64,000 nt of DNA from NCBI RefSeq assembly GCF_001509585.1, contig NZ_LNCI01000008.1, positions 186,001 to 250,000 on the forward strand. Reading direction: 5' to 3'. The position numbers and the translations under genes are program-made. Below, piece by piece: positions 10,233 to 18,426 of the stretch. Source of the stretch: Tropicimonas marinistellae. Lineage in GTDB: Bacteria > Pseudomonadota > Alphaproteobacteria > Rhodobacterales > Rhodobacteraceae. Position 1 is the first letter of the stretch. Each line of letters opens with the position of its first letter. The notes under the pieces were generated by a model that had not been told where the DNA came from, searched no databases, and worked only from the letters and a program-made list of their open reading frames with translations.

Positions 10233-10254
10233 CATGAGTCCCCGAGGAGGTCCA

Positions 10255-11448
10255 ATGACACCGGATTTCGCCCACAACCTCGCCGAGCGTCTCGCCGAGA
10301 TCGAGGCCCAGGGTCTGATGAAGTACGAACGACCCATCGCCTCGCCGCAGGCCGGCCGGATCTCGGTTGATGGGCGCGAGATGCTGAATCTGTGCGCCAA
10401 TAACTATCTTGGCCTTGCGGATGATCCTCGGCTCATCGCTGCCGCGAAAGCCTCGCTGGATCGCGACGGGTTTGGCATGGCCTCGGTGCGCTTCATCTGC
10501 GGAACCAAACCGATTCACAGGGAGCTTGAGCATGCGCTTGCGGACTTCCTGGGCAAGGATGACGCGATACTCTTCGCCGCCTGTTTCGACGCCAATGGAG
10601 GGCTGTTTGAGCCGCTGCTTGGGCCGGAGGATGCCATCATCTCCGACGCGCTGAACCACGCTTCGATCATCGACGGCATCCGTCTCTGCAAGGCGCGGCG
10701 CTATCGCTATTCCAACTCCGACATGGACGATCTGGAATCCCAACTTCGGACCGCGCGGGCAGAAGGTGCGCGGCACATCATGATCGCAACGGACGGCGTG
10801 TTTTCCATGGATGGGTACCTTGCGAGGCTGCCGGAGATCACCGCTCTGGCGGAACGCTATGAGGCGCTGGTCATGGTGGATGATTGCCATGCAACGGGAT
10901 TCATGGGTCCGCAGGGGCGCGGCACACCGCATCACCATGGCGTCGCGCAGAAGGTGGACGTTGTGACCGGCACGCTTGGTAAGGCTTTGGGCGGCGCCAT
11001 TGGGGGCTACATTGCCGGGCCGCAGGGCATGGTTGATCTCCTGCGGCAGCGAGCCAGACCCTATCTCTTCTCCAATTCGCTGCCCCCCTCCGTGGTGGCG
11101 GCCGGGATTGAGGCCTTGAAGATCGTCGAGGCGGGAGACGACATGCGCGCGAGGCTCTTCGACAACGCCGCCTATTGGCGAATGGGGTTGGAGCGGCTCG
11201 GTTTCGACCTGCTACCCGGCGAACATCCGATCATCCCCGTGATGCTGGGGGATGCCCGGCTCAGTCAGCAGATGGCAGCAGCGCTCTATGACTTGGGCGT
11301 CTATGTTGCCGGGTTCTTCTTCCCGGTGGTGCCGAAGGGGACGGCACGCATCCGGACCCAGATGAATGCCGCTCTCACCCGGGATAACCTGGACCAAGCG
11401 CTCGAGGCCTTCGCGCAGGCAGGCAAGGACAGCGGGGTGCTCGCATGA
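10255..11448 (+). CDS. kbl: Glycine C-acetyltransferase (2-amino-3-ketobutyrate CoA ligase)
   Basis: 397 residues, essentially the length of the E. coli enzyme. It is a PLP enzyme of the alpha-oxoamine synthase family that splits 2-amino-3-oxobutyrate with CoA into glycine and acetyl-CoA. The PLP Lys243 lies in [13 protein letters not shown], with DDCHATGF earlier in the cofactor pocket and the N-terminal [10 protein letters not shown] motif. The ATG at 10255 is chosen because CGAGGAGG sits just upstream; an in-frame ATG at 10234 lacks such a site. It is the first gene of a tightly coupled trio with a methyltransferase and tdh, together forming the threonine dehydrogenase pathway. Confidence 0.96.
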   Translation: MTPDFAHNLAERLAEIEAQGLMKYERPIASPQAGRISVDGREMLNLCANNYLGLADDPRLIAAAKASLDRDGFGMASVRFICGTKPIHRELEHALADFLGKDDAILFAACFDANGGLFEPLLGPEDAIISDALNHASIIDGIRLCKARRYRYSNSDMDDLESQLRTARAEGARHIMIATDGVFSMDGYLARLPEITALAERYEALVMVDDCHATGFMGPQGRGTPHHHGVAQKVDVVTGTLGKALGGAIGGYIAGPQGMVDLLRQRARPYLFSNSLPPSVVAAGIEALKIVEAGDDMRARLFDNAAYWRMGLERLGFDLLPGEHPIIPVMLGDARLSQQMAAALYDLGVYVAGFFFPVVPKGTARIRTQMNAALTRDNLDQALEAFAQAGKDSGVLA

Positions 11449-12074
11449 CGACCACGTCAGGATCGGCCGCGGCCATCGCGCTCTACGAGGACCGTGCCGA
11501 CATGCTCGCGGCGCGCTACGACGCGGTGCCGAACGAGCGGTTCTACGCTCCTGTGCGGCATCTGATCCCAATGCGCCCCTCCCGTGTCGCAGACATTGGC
11601 ACCGCAACCGGTCGGGACGCGCGGTGGTTTGCCGACATGGGGCACAGCGTCGTCGCCGTCGATCCGGTCGCCGGGTTTCTAGACAGGGCGCGCCGGTCCG
11701 ATACCAGGATCGACTGGGTTCGGGATGCGCTTCCCGACCTGCCGCGCCTCGTGGAACGGGGAGAAACATTCGATTTCATCAACCTGTCGGGCGTCTGGCA
11801 GCATCTCGACCCCGAGGAATGCGCCCGTGCAGCACCCGTGCTTCGCCGCATCGCTGCACCAAGCGCACTGTTGAACCTCGCGCTCCGCATCGGCCCGTCG
11901 CCACAGGGTCTGCCTGTCTTCCCGATCGATCCGAACGCGACCGCCGGTCTGTTCACGCAAGCCGGATTTGAGGAAGTGCTGCGTGCCGAGGTTGAATCGA
12001 CCCAGGAGGCAAACAGGGCTGCCGGCGTCCGCTGGACTTGGCTCGTCCTGCGGGCCAAGGAGGGATGCAAATGA
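11445..12074 (+). CDS. Class I SAM-dependent methyltransferase, substrate unknown
   Basis: 209 residues, overlapping the kbl stop by ATGA at its start and the tdh ATG by ATGA at its end, so it is translationally coupled to both. The SAM-binding motif I is [12 protein letters not shown] (about 49-60), followed by an acidic VVAVDP strand end and NLSGVWQHL as the post-motif region. There are no membrane segments or extra domains. Its substrate cannot be read from sequence. Its position between the two enzymes of threonine degradation is unusual, because kbl and tdh are normally directly adjacent. Confidence 0.85.
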   Translation: MTTTSGSAAAIALYEDRADMLAARYDAVPNERFYAPVRHLIPMRPSRVADIGTATGRDARWFADMGHSVVAVDPVAGFLDRARRSDTRIDWVRDALPDLPRLVERGETFDFINLSGVWQHLDPEECARAAPVLRRIAAPSALLNLALRIGPSPQGLPVFPIDPNATAGLFTQAGFEEVLRAEVESTQEANRAAGVRWTWLVLRAKEGCK

Positions 12075-13108
12075 CCCATGACATGAAGGCCCTCGCAAAA
12101 ACGAAAGCCGCGCCCGGCCTCGACATGATCCGCGCCCCGATTCCCGAGATCGGGCCGGATGACGTGCTGATCAAGGTCCACAAGACCGGGATCTGCGGCA
12201 CCGACATCCACATCTGGAACTGGGACGAGTGGGCGCAGCGCACCGTGCCTGTGCCGCTGGTGACGGGTCACGAATTCGCTGGTGAGATCGTGGAGATTGG
12301 TCGGCGGGTGGATGACCTGACCATCGGTCAGCGCTGCTCGGGCGAGGGTCACCTGATCGGCCATCATTCGCGGCAGGTCCGGGCGGGCAAGTTCCATCTG
12401 GACCCGGAAACCCGTGGTGTCGGGGTCAACGTGCCGGGAGCCTTCGCGGAATTCCTCTGTCTGCCTGCCTTCAATGTCGTGCCGCTGCCCGACGAGATCG
12501 ATGACGAGATCGGCGCGATCCTCGATCCGCTGGGCAACGCGGTTCATACCGCGCTCTCCTTCGACCTCGTGGGTGAGGACGTGCTGATTACCGGTGCCGG
12601 CCCAATCGGGATCATGGCAGCCGCTGTCGCCCGGCACGTGGGGGCGCGTCATGTGGTGATTACCGATGTGAATCCGGACCGGCTGGCGCTGGCCGTGCAG
12701 GTCGCCGATGTGCGCCCGGTCAACGTGGCCGAGGAAGACCTACGGGATGTCATCGCCGAACTGGGTATGACGCAGGGGTTCGACATCGGGCTGGAGATGT
12801 CCGGCAATCAGGCGGCGCTGGATCAGATGGTGGAATCGCTCACCATGGGCGGGCGTATCGCCCTGCTCGGTATCCCTCCCGGCAAGTCGCCTGTCGATTG
12901 GTCGCGTATCGTCTTCAAGGCGATCACGATCAAGGGTGTCTATGGTCGCGAGATTTTCGAGACCTGGTACAAGATGATCGCCATGCTCCAGAACGGGCTG
13001 GAGGTTCGCAACGTGATCACGCACCGCTTCAGGGCGGCAGACTTTCGTGAAGGCTTCGAGACGATGCGCGGGGGATCTTCCGGCAAGGTGGTGCTCGATT
13101 GGACCTGA
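12071..13108 (+). CDS. tdh: L-threonine 3-dehydrogenase lacking the structural-zinc cysteines
   Basis: 345 residues from the ATG at 12071. Zinc-dependent medium-chain dehydrogenase oxidising L-threonine to 2-amino-3-oxobutyrate with NAD, which Kbl then cleaves. The catalytic zinc ligands are present: Cys42 (KTGICGTD), His67 and Glu68 (TGHEF). The Rossmann motif is [13 protein letters not shown]. The lobe that in E. coli carries four structural-zinc cysteines is here [10 protein letters not shown]... with Gly97, Ser100, Val103 and Asp111 at those positions, so the second zinc is probably absent. The overall match with E. coli Tdh is otherwise strong ([19 protein letters not shown]-like stretch, [12 protein letters not shown]). 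It ends 7 bases before the convergent nucleotidyltransferase gene. Confidence 0.95.
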   Translation: MTHDMKALAKTKAAPGLDMIRAPIPEIGPDDVLIKVHKTGICGTDIHIWNWDEWAQRTVPVPLVTGHEFAGEIVEIGRRVDDLTIGQRCSGEGHLIGHHSRQVRAGKFHLDPETRGVGVNVPGAFAEFLCLPAFNVVPLPDEIDDEIGAILDPLGNAVHTALSFDLVGEDVLITGAGPIGIMAAAVARHVGARHVVITDVNPDRLALAVQVADVRPVNVAEEDLRDVIAELGMTQGFDIGLEMSGNQAALDQMVESLTMGGRIALLGIPPGKSPVDWSRIVFKAITIKGVYGREIFETWYKMIAMLQNGLEVRNVITHRFRAADFREGFETMRGGSSGKVVLDWT

Positions 13109-13115
13109 GTGACGG

Positions 13116-14183
13116 TTACTCAGCCGCGTGGCGCCGGTGCCCAGACCCAGATCGGTAGAGCGCGAGCAGCGGGGTCGGGTCGAGCCGCATCCTTCGCATC
13201 ACGTTTTTCACGCGCCACAACATGTCCCATTCAAGCTTGGCCAGGGCGGGGTGGTGCGTCTTCCATATCCGTCGCCGGTGCAGCAGCCACCCGAGCCGCG
13301 ATCTGCGAGACGAGGGGACCGGTACGTCGCCGAGCATTTCGAGCAGCAGGCGAGACTGCAATTCAAGCGCGAGCTCGAACTTCCAATGTCGGCATTTGCG
13401 GGCGATCCAGACCTGATCGAACCGGTTGGCCCCGGCCCTCGCCAGATCGGCGAGTTCGAGAAGGTAGCGCAAGTTGATATCGCCTTTCGACATGCCTTCG
13501 TCGTGCAGCATGTCGTGGGCGACGTTCATCACGAGTTGCAGCGTCAAGTCAGGGACACGGATCCGCGCAGCGCCAAAGGGCACCTCGCGCGTGCGCTCTT
13601 CCAATTCGCGTGGCGAGATGACCTCTGCCATGCGGTCGCCGAGGCGGAAATGCAGATCGACCGCGCCGACATCCTGCACCCGGTAGTAGCTGCCTGTGGA
13701 ATGGCAATCGGCGCTGTCGGCAAAGACGTCATACCCAAGCCCGCGCAGAACGCGGTCCGCCACCTCGACCTCACCACGGTCAATAACGATGTCCAGGTCA
13801 GCCAGCATGCGCGCCACGTTTTCCACGGCCTCTGCCTCGGCAAGAACGGCGGCGCCTTTGATGGCAAGAGGCACGATTCCGGCCCGGTTCATCGCAACGG
13901 TGAGTTCTTCCAGCTGGGCCGCGAAGCGACTGTTGCGCTCCCCGTTGAGATGGAAGATCTCTTCAAGATAGGCAAGCGCCTCGGGCTCGACCGAACCGGC
14001 GACGGAGTCCCGACACAGTGAAAGATACAGGCGCGGTGTGATCAGATGCTCATTGGCCGTCGCAATACACTGCATCCAGTCGGTCTCGTCATTCACATCC
14101 CCGCGGATGCAAGCGGCGACCTGACCGAATGGAGATGTGCGTGGTAGATGACTTCCACGTGCCGTGGAGGGATCGTGAATCAT
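13116..14183 (-). CDS. Nucleotidyltransferase-fold protein (NTP_transf_5 / PF14907-like)
   Basis: 355 residues, last gene of a leftward cassette, with its ATG overlapping the stop of the kinase-like gene (ATGA). The family signature is visible: IVPLAIKGAAVLAEA (Lys109-Gly110), then ADLDIVID with Asp129 and Asp131 as the likely metal-binding pair of a pol-beta-type nucleotidyltransferase, and a later helical region with NVAHDMLHDEG. This family is often seen beside HPr-kinase-like and PqqD-like proteins in lasso-peptide and other peptide-modification loci (family knowledge). The substrate here is unknown; a peptide product of the same cassette is an inference. Confidence 0.82.
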   Translation of the reverse strand: MIHDPSTARGSHLPRTSPFGQVAACIRGDVNDETDWMQCIATANEHLITPRLYLSLCRDSVAGSVEPEALAYLEEIFHLNGERNSRFAAQLEELTVAMNRAGIVPLAIKGAAVLAEAEAVENVARMLADLDIVIDRGEVEVADRVLRGLGYDVFADSADCHSTGSYYRVQDVGAVDLHFRLGDRMAEVISPRELEERTREVPFGAARIRVPDLTLQLVMNVAHDMLHDEGMSKGDINLRYLLELADLARAGANRFDQVWIARKCRHWKFELALELQSRLLLEMLGDVPVPSSRRSRLGWLLHRRRIWKTHHPALAKLEWDMLWRVKNVMRRMRLDPTPLLALYRSGSGHRRHAAE

Positions 14184-15343
14184 ATCAGATCCTTCCGGTT
14201 CGGGCCGGTCTGTGCCCAGACCTCGTTGATTCGCGCTACCCCGTCATCAAGATCACTGTAGGTCAGCTTGACGAAGTCGAGACCATCGGCGCACGCGGCC
14301 AGCGCATCGAAATCCTCTGACGTCATGCGCAGGTCGTTCGACCATGCGCCTTCGACGATAGTTGCAATGAATGAATCCTCGCCAAGCGGTTCGAGCTGTG
14401 CCGGTGCGTTGGTCTCGCGGTTAAGAACAACGGCGCACCGAACGCGCAGCGGTTGCGGGTCCGCAGAGGAAACGAGCGGCAGGTATTGGACGCACATCTG
14501 ATCGTGCCGGACGAACCCAACATCTTCCTGAAGGTCCGGATGCAGGTGCGCCAGGATCGGCCATGCCCCGTCCTTCAAGGTGATGGGAAGCGGGATCGCT
14601 CGAACGGTTCCATCGGATTGCAAAGCCGCGAGATCGTCCCCCAACAAATCGAAACCGTGTGATGCAAGAGTTACGGAAAGCGTTGACTTGCCCGCACCGG
14701 GCGGGCCGACGATCAGCAAGGCTTCACCGTCCCGATGGAGCGTCGCCACGTGCAACGTGACACCCTCCGTCGCGCGCAAGGCAAGTTCGGTGATTGCCGA
14801 TTTCAACCCGGGCCCGGCTTCTGTCCAACTGAACTCGTGGCTGTCCTCGCCACTCCGCGCAATTCCCACACCGTTCTCATGTTCGGTTACGATGATGTGT
14901 TTCTGTGCCGGCACCTGCGTTTCCAAATGCGAGAAAAGACCCCGCAACATCCGGTGTGCGCGATCGCCGGTGAAATGGATGCCGAGCCCGACGCCACAGA
15001 TCGAAATGTTCGTGCGAGAGGTGATGCGGGCCGGGGATTTGCCAACCGAGATGAAATCGATTGCGCCAATCTCAGGGAGGTCATCGAGTATCGCCTGTGC
15101 ATCGTAACCAATTGCATCGGCTTCTTCGGCGAGTTCTTCGACGCCGATGCCCCGTTCGATCAATGGCCAGAGGCGTTCAACCTGCGGACCGACGCCAAAA
15201 AGGTTCTGGCGTTCCGGCACGAACAAGTAGGGCGTTCCCTTTATTCGTGCGAGTCGGACGCCTTTTGCAGGAACGATGACGTAGTCCGGATCGGAAAAAA
15301 ACGCACCAGACTTACTGGCTGGCTGTACGGCGGCACATAACAT
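14180..15343 (-). CDS. HPr kinase-like protein with N-terminal PqqD-like domain
   Basis: 387 residues from the ATG at 15343, chosen because GGAG lies 9 bases upstream; in-frame starts at 15352 and 15358 have poor spacing. Residues about 30-95 resemble PqqD, the RiPP recognition fold (VERLWPLIERGIGVEELAEEA then a helical tail ending in DDLPEIGAID). The C-terminal half is HPr-kinase-like: Walker A GPPGAGKST (213-221) and LLGDDLAAL with Asp236-Asp237 at the position of the HprK catalytic acidic pair. No HPr or PTS gene is nearby, so a role in sugar regulation is unlikely. Homologous kinases phosphorylate lasso peptides or belong to the HPr-rel-A type systems. Here the recognition-like and kinase-like parts are on one chain. 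Confidence 0.82.
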   Translation of the reverse strand: MLCAAVQPASKSGAFFSDPDYVIVPAKGVRLARIKGTPYLFVPERQNLFGVGPQVERLWPLIERGIGVEELAEEADAIGYDAQAILDDLPEIGAIDFISVGKSPARITSRTNISICGVGLGIHFTGDRAHRMLRGLFSHLETQVPAQKHIIVTEHENGVGIARSGEDSHEFSWTEAGPGLKSAITELALRATEGVTLHVATLHRDGEALLIVGPPGAGKSTLSVTLASHGFDLLGDDLAALQSDGTVRAIPLPITLKDGAWPILAHLHPDLQEDVGFVRHDQMCVQYLPLVSSADPQPLRVRCAVVLNRETNAPAQLEPLGEDSFIATIVEGAWSNDLRMTSEDFDALAACADGLDFVKLTYSDLDDGVARINEVWAQTGPNRKDLI

Positions 15344-15362
15344 TGAACTCATCTCCACATTG

Positions 15363-15396
15363 AAACGTGCCCAATCAAACTCGATGGGGCACGTTT
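15363..15396 (-). terminator. Strong hairpin between peptide gene and kinase gene
   Basis: Arms AAACGTGCCC (15363-15372) and GGGCACGTTT (15387-15396) pair perfectly; across one A-G mismatch the stem continues with ATC/GAT, leaving a 6-base loop. On the leftward transcript it lies 43 bases after the peptide stop and is followed by only a short T run. It would let the peptide be made in excess over its partner enzymes by partial termination or by protecting the 3' end of the message. It also sits close to the kinase ribosome site and could affect its translation. Confidence 0.7.
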
Positions 15397-15439
15397 GCTA
15401 GGGTCAGTCGGCTACTGGCCTTATCGAAGCATCAGCGCT

Positions 15440-15769
15440 CTAGATGCCGTCGAATCCGCCACCGCCGCGGCCACCACGACCGCCACCGCCGCCGAAACCG
15501 CCGCCGCCGCCACCGTGGCCGCCACGCCCGCCGCCACCGTAGCCGCCACCACCGTGACCGCCACGACCGCCGCCACCATGTCCGCGTCTGGGACCTTTAT
15601 CCCACCAGGATTCCGCACCGCCCGATTTCGCGACGTCCTGACCGGCCATTGCGGTCGAGAGCAGGAACGAGACTGTCGGAGGCGTCACAACTGCGTATTT
15701 GCCGGCTTTCGCGAGCATTTTACGGCGGGACGGCGACTGCAGCCCTTCGTCTTTTTCATGTTCGTTCAT
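15440..15769 (-). CDS. Small glycine-rich peptide with Tat-like leader, candidate cassette substrate
   Basis: 109 residues. The first 25 are charged and contain SRRKMLAKAG, close to the Tat consensus S-R-R-x-F-L-K. A hydrophobic stretch with TPPTVSFLLSTAMA follows, ending in a possible AxA-type cleavage site. Residues from about 62 to the end are almost only Gly with interspersed His, Arg, Tyr and Phe (GHGGGGRGGHGGGGYGGGG-like) and the chain ends in FDGI. A Trp-Trp pair precedes the tail. It is the first gene of the leftward cassette, 96 bases from the kinase ATG. The leader plus low-complexity core next to a PqqD-like domain suggests a modified or exported peptide. It could instead be a small structural, metal-binding (His) protein. 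The start has only a weak GGATAAAG site. Confidence 0.68.
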   Translation of the reverse strand: MNEHEKDEGLQSPSRRKMLAKAGKYAVVTPPTVSFLLSTAMAGQDVAKSGGAESWWDKGPRRGHGGGGRGGHGGGGYGGGGRGGHGGGGGGFGGGGGRGGRGGGGFDGI

Positions 15770-15839
15770 TGACTTTATCCATTCAAAAATTCATACCAAA
15801 ATCAAAGCCCCACCCTCGTGGACCAGGCGATGATTTCCG

Positions 15840-15868
15840 ATCGTTGCGAATTGAAGTGATTGGGTCAA
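15840..15868 (-). promoter_or_regulatory. Candidate promoter of the glycine-rich peptide cassette
   Basis: On the leftward strand TTGACC (15863-15868) is followed after 17 bases by AACGAT (15840-15845). The -35 box is a 5 of 6 match to consensus, the -10 box is weak. It would give a leader of about 60 bases before the peptide ATG. Confidence 0.35.
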
Positions 15869-16008
15869 GAATATTTGGAATTCCGCGTCATATTTTTAAC
15901 TTATTCGTCGGAAATTGATTGTTTCTTCCCGAAATTTCTGGATAAGTTGCTGAAAATTAACGATCATATTTTCGCCACTATTGTCTCTATTTTGTAAACT
16001 AGAGCTTC

Positions 16009-16045
16009 GATTGTTTCCCGATTTGATATCTCCTTAGAAACAATC
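16009..16045. repeat. Inverted repeat GATTGTTTC / GAAACAATC
   Basis: Perfect 9-base arms at 16009-16017 and 16037-16045 around a 19-base spacer, with a further direct copy of the same 9-mer at 15917-15925. It may be a regulator-binding array or an RNA stem. Nothing else in the window repeats this motif that I noticed. Confidence 0.45.
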
Positions 16046-16186
16046 CTCGATATATCTCCCAATAGGTTCCCAGCGGAAACAAATCCTCCAGTCGTTCTGA
16101 ATTACAATCGGCCATTTCGCTGCTGAGGCAAAAGGTCGGGTCATTGTGCGGGTTGCGATTCCGGACACCGCCGTGCGCGTTAGTCC

Positions 16187-16215
16187 TTGACATCGTTGCA
16201 AGTGCAACGATATGC
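16187..16215 (+). promoter_or_regulatory. hmgA promoter with embedded operator palindrome
   Basis: TTGACA at 16187-16192 is a perfect -35 box; after a 17-base spacer ATATGC (16210-16215) can serve as -10. The spacer is filled by a perfect inverted repeat: ATCGTTGCA (16192-16200), AG, TGCAACGAT (16203-16211). A dimeric regulator bound there would block RNA polymerase, so hmgA is probably under repression lifted by a tyrosine catabolite. The repressor is not adjacent; MarR-type regulators control hmg genes in other bacteria. Confidence 0.75.
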
Positions 16216-16260
16216 GGTGGCAGCAACATTCTGACGTGCAGGAACCGTGAGGAGAACCAA

Positions 16261-17622
16261 ATGACCCGCCACGATCTCCCCGAAGGCATGATCCGTGCCG
16301 CCTCGATCACCGGCCCGCATGAGGGATACATGCCGGGCTTTGGCAACGATTTCGAAACCGAGGCGCTCCCGGATGCGTTGCCCCAGGGGATGAACTCGCC
16401 GCAGAAGTGCAACTACGGCCTATATGGTGAGCAACTATCCGGAACCGCCTTTACCGCGCCGAGCCATCAGAACGAGCGCACGTGGTGCTACCGCATCCGC
16501 CCCTCGGTGAAACACTCCAGCCGCTATTCCAGGATCGACGTGCCCCATTGGCAGTCAGCGCCCAATGTCGTGCCGGACGTACAGTCGCTCGGCCAGTATC
16601 GGTGGGATCCGATACCGCACACTGATGTTCCGCTGACCTGGATCTCCGGAATGCGCACGATGACCACAGCGGGCGACGTGAACACCCAGGTTGGTATGGC
16701 GAGCCACATCTACCTCGTCACGGAGTCCATGACCGACGACTATTTCTTTTCGGCGGATTCCGAATTGCTTGTCGTGCCGCAGGAGGGCCGCCTGCGGTTT
16801 TCGACCGAACTCGGAATAATCGACCTGGAACCCAAAGAGATCGCCATCATCCCCCGGGGACTGCTGTACCGGGTGGAAGTGCTGGAAGGGCCTGCGCGCG
16901 GGTTCGTCTGCGAGAACTACGGGCAGAAGTTCGAATTGCCGGGGCGCGGACCAATCGGCGCGAATTGCATGGCGAACCGCCGTGACTTCAAGACGCCTGT
17001 TGCCGCGTTCGAAGACCGTGAAACTCCCTCGACAGTGACGATCAAGTGGTGCGGCCAGTTTCATCGCTGCGAGATCGGGCACAGCCCGCTCGACGTGGTC
17101 GCCTGGCATGGGAACTACGCACCCTGCAAATATGACCTCCGGACCTACTGCCCGGTTGGTGCAATCCTGTTCGACCACCCCGATCCCTCGATCTTCACAG
17201 TTCTGACGGCGCCGTCGGGCGTTCCGGGAACGGCCAATATCGACTTCGTTCTGTTCCGGGAGCGCTGGATGGTGATGGAGGATACCTTCCGCCCGCCGTG
17301 GTATCACAAGAACATCATGTCTGAGCTGATGGGCAACATCTATGGCCAGTACGACGCAAAGCCGAAGGGGTTCGTGCCGGGGGGCATGTCGTTGCACAAC
17401 ATGATGATCCCCCATGGGCCGGACAAGAACGCTTTCGAAGGGGCGTCGAATGTCGACCTGGGGCCGGAGAAGCTCGACAACACGATGTCGTTCATGTTCG
17501 AGACCCGCTTCCCGCAACATCTCACCGAGTTCGCGGGACAACAGGCGCCGTTGCAGGATGATTACATCGATTGCTGGAGCGATCTGGAAAAGAAGTTCGA
17601 CGGTACGCCTGGCCGGAAGTGA
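16261..17622 (+). CDS. hmgA: Homogentisate 1,2-dioxygenase
   Basis: 453 residues from the ATG at 16261, which follows GTGAGGAGAA. It opens the ring of homogentisate to maleylacetoacetate with O2 and Fe(II), the central step of phenylalanine and tyrosine breakdown. The iron ligands match those of human HGD (His335, Glu341, His371) at a constant offset of 14: His349 and Glu355 in YHKNIMSEL, and His385 in IPHGPD. The N-terminal [12 protein letters not shown] motif is typical. The usual partners (maleylacetoacetate isomerase, fumarylacetoacetase) are not next to it in this window. A strong terminator follows. Confidence 0.97.
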   Translation: MTRHDLPEGMIRAASITGPHEGYMPGFGNDFETEALPDALPQGMNSPQKCNYGLYGEQLSGTAFTAPSHQNERTWCYRIRPSVKHSSRYSRIDVPHWQSAPNVVPDVQSLGQYRWDPIPHTDVPLTWISGMRTMTTAGDVNTQVGMASHIYLVTESMTDDYFFSADSELLVVPQEGRLRFSTELGIIDLEPKEIAIIPRGLLYRVEVLEGPARGFVCENYGQKFELPGRGPIGANCMANRRDFKTPVAAFEDRETPSTVTIKWCGQFHRCEIGHSPLDVVAWHGNYAPCKYDLRTYCPVGAILFDHPDPSIFTVLTAPSGVPGTANIDFVLFRERWMVMEDTFRPPWYHKNIMSELMGNIYGQYDAKPKGFVPGGMSLHNMMIPHGPDKNAFEGASNVDLGPEKLDNTMSFMFETRFPQHLTEFAGQQAPLQDDYIDCWSDLEKKFDGTPGRK

Positions 17623-17629
17623 TCGGCCC

Positions 17630-17680
17630 AAGAAACGGCCGACGCTACCTGGGTTAAACCCGAGCGGCGTCGGTTTCTTT
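17630..17680. terminator. Bidirectional terminator between hmgA and the phosphatase gene
   Basis: AAGAAAC plus CCGACGC on the left (17630-17645) pairs with GCGTCGG plus TTTCTT on the right (17667-17679), with a two-base bulge and an internal GGGTTAAACCC palindrome in the loop. It lies between two convergent genes and has a T-rich end rightward and the matching A-rich side, so it can serve both. Confidence 0.8.
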
Positions 17681-17685
17681 GGGTG

Positions 17686-18426
17686 TCAGGCTTTGACCGG
17701 CAGGACTGGTTCTCTTCCGGTCTCGGTCAGGAGCCACACATCCCGCCCCTCGATTACAACGGCGGAGAGGGGTCGGCCGTATCCGGCCCCGGTGTCGAGG
17801 TTCAGCCGATTGCCGCAATGCATGACTTCTTCGACGGGCGTATGGCCATGAACGATGAGCGGGCCGTGGTCGCGCGTGTCGGACAGGAACGGTTCCCTGA
17901 TCCAGACCAGATCGTCACGTGACTGCTGGTCGAGCGGAATGCCCGGCCTGATCCCTGCATGGACGAACAGGCACGCGCCCTCCGAATATGGCGTTTCCAG
18001 ACTGTCGAGCAGGGCAAGGTGCCGGGCCGGAACGGCCCGTTGGGCGTCCTCGTGAATTGCCTCGGCTGGCCGCTTGTCCGAAACGTCTACTCCATAGGAC
18101 GCGAGTGTCTGCCGCCCGCCCAATGGAGGCGCGAGCCAGTCCAGATCGTCTCTGAGCTGGTCGCGGAGACGTTCGGGGTGCAGGAAACGTCGCATCATCC
18201 GGTCGTGGTTCCCAAGAAGGATGACATGTGGAGCGCCGGCTTCCCTGCAGTCCAGAAGGTAGTCTATGACTCCGCGCGTGTCTGGCCCACGGTCGGGCAG
18301 GTCTCCAAGGTGGACGACCGTGGCATCCGGATCGTTCACCGCGGACTTGTCCTCGGCAATTCGCCGATGCGCCAGCTTGAGCTTGTCGAGCTGACCGTGG
18401 ATGTCTCCGATTGCGTAGGTTCGCAT
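17686..18426 (-). CDS. Calcineurin-like metallophosphatase (PP2A-type Ser/Thr phosphatase fold)
   Basis: 246 residues. The metallophosphoesterase motifs are in order: GDIHGQ at about residue 7, GDLPDRG near 41, GNHDR near 72, a conserved FVHAG and HGHTP toward the end. These bind a di-metal centre. The second motif reads GDLPDRG where protein phosphatases usually have GDYVDRG. Related bacterial proteins remove phosphate from proteins or from dinucleotide polyphosphates; the substrate cannot be decided. It is convergent with hmgA and codirectional with serA, whose stop lies 85 bases upstream of its ATG. Confidence 0.88.
   Translation of the reverse strand: MRTYAIGDIHGQLDKLKLAHRRIAEDKSAVNDPDATVVHLGDLPDRGPDTRGVIDYLLDCREAGAPHVILLGNHDRMMRRFLHPERLRDQLRDDLDWLAPPLGGRQTLASYGVDVSDKRPAEAIHEDAQRAVPARHLALLDSLETPYSEGACLFVHAGIRPGIPLDQQSRDDLVWIREPFLSDTRDHGPLIVHGHTPVEEVMHCGNRLNLDTGAGYGRPLSAVVIEGRDVWLLTETGREPVLPVKA

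Larger units (their letters stand above)
15770..16186. other. AT-rich intergenic region with no gene
   Basis: About 490 bases separate the peptide gene from the hmgA start. The first 400 or so are visibly richer in A and T than the rest of the window, and I find no convincing coding frame in them. The stretch holds a candidate promoter for the leftward peptide cassette (15840-15868), three copies of GATTGTTTC (15917-15925, 16009-16017 and inverted at 16037-16045), and the hmgA promoter at its right end. Confidence 0.7.

Noticed and set aside
15440-15600. Repeated CCGCCACC-type units that look like a short repeat array
   Set aside because: They are codon repeats of the Gly-rich peptide, with no spacers, so not a CRISPR array.
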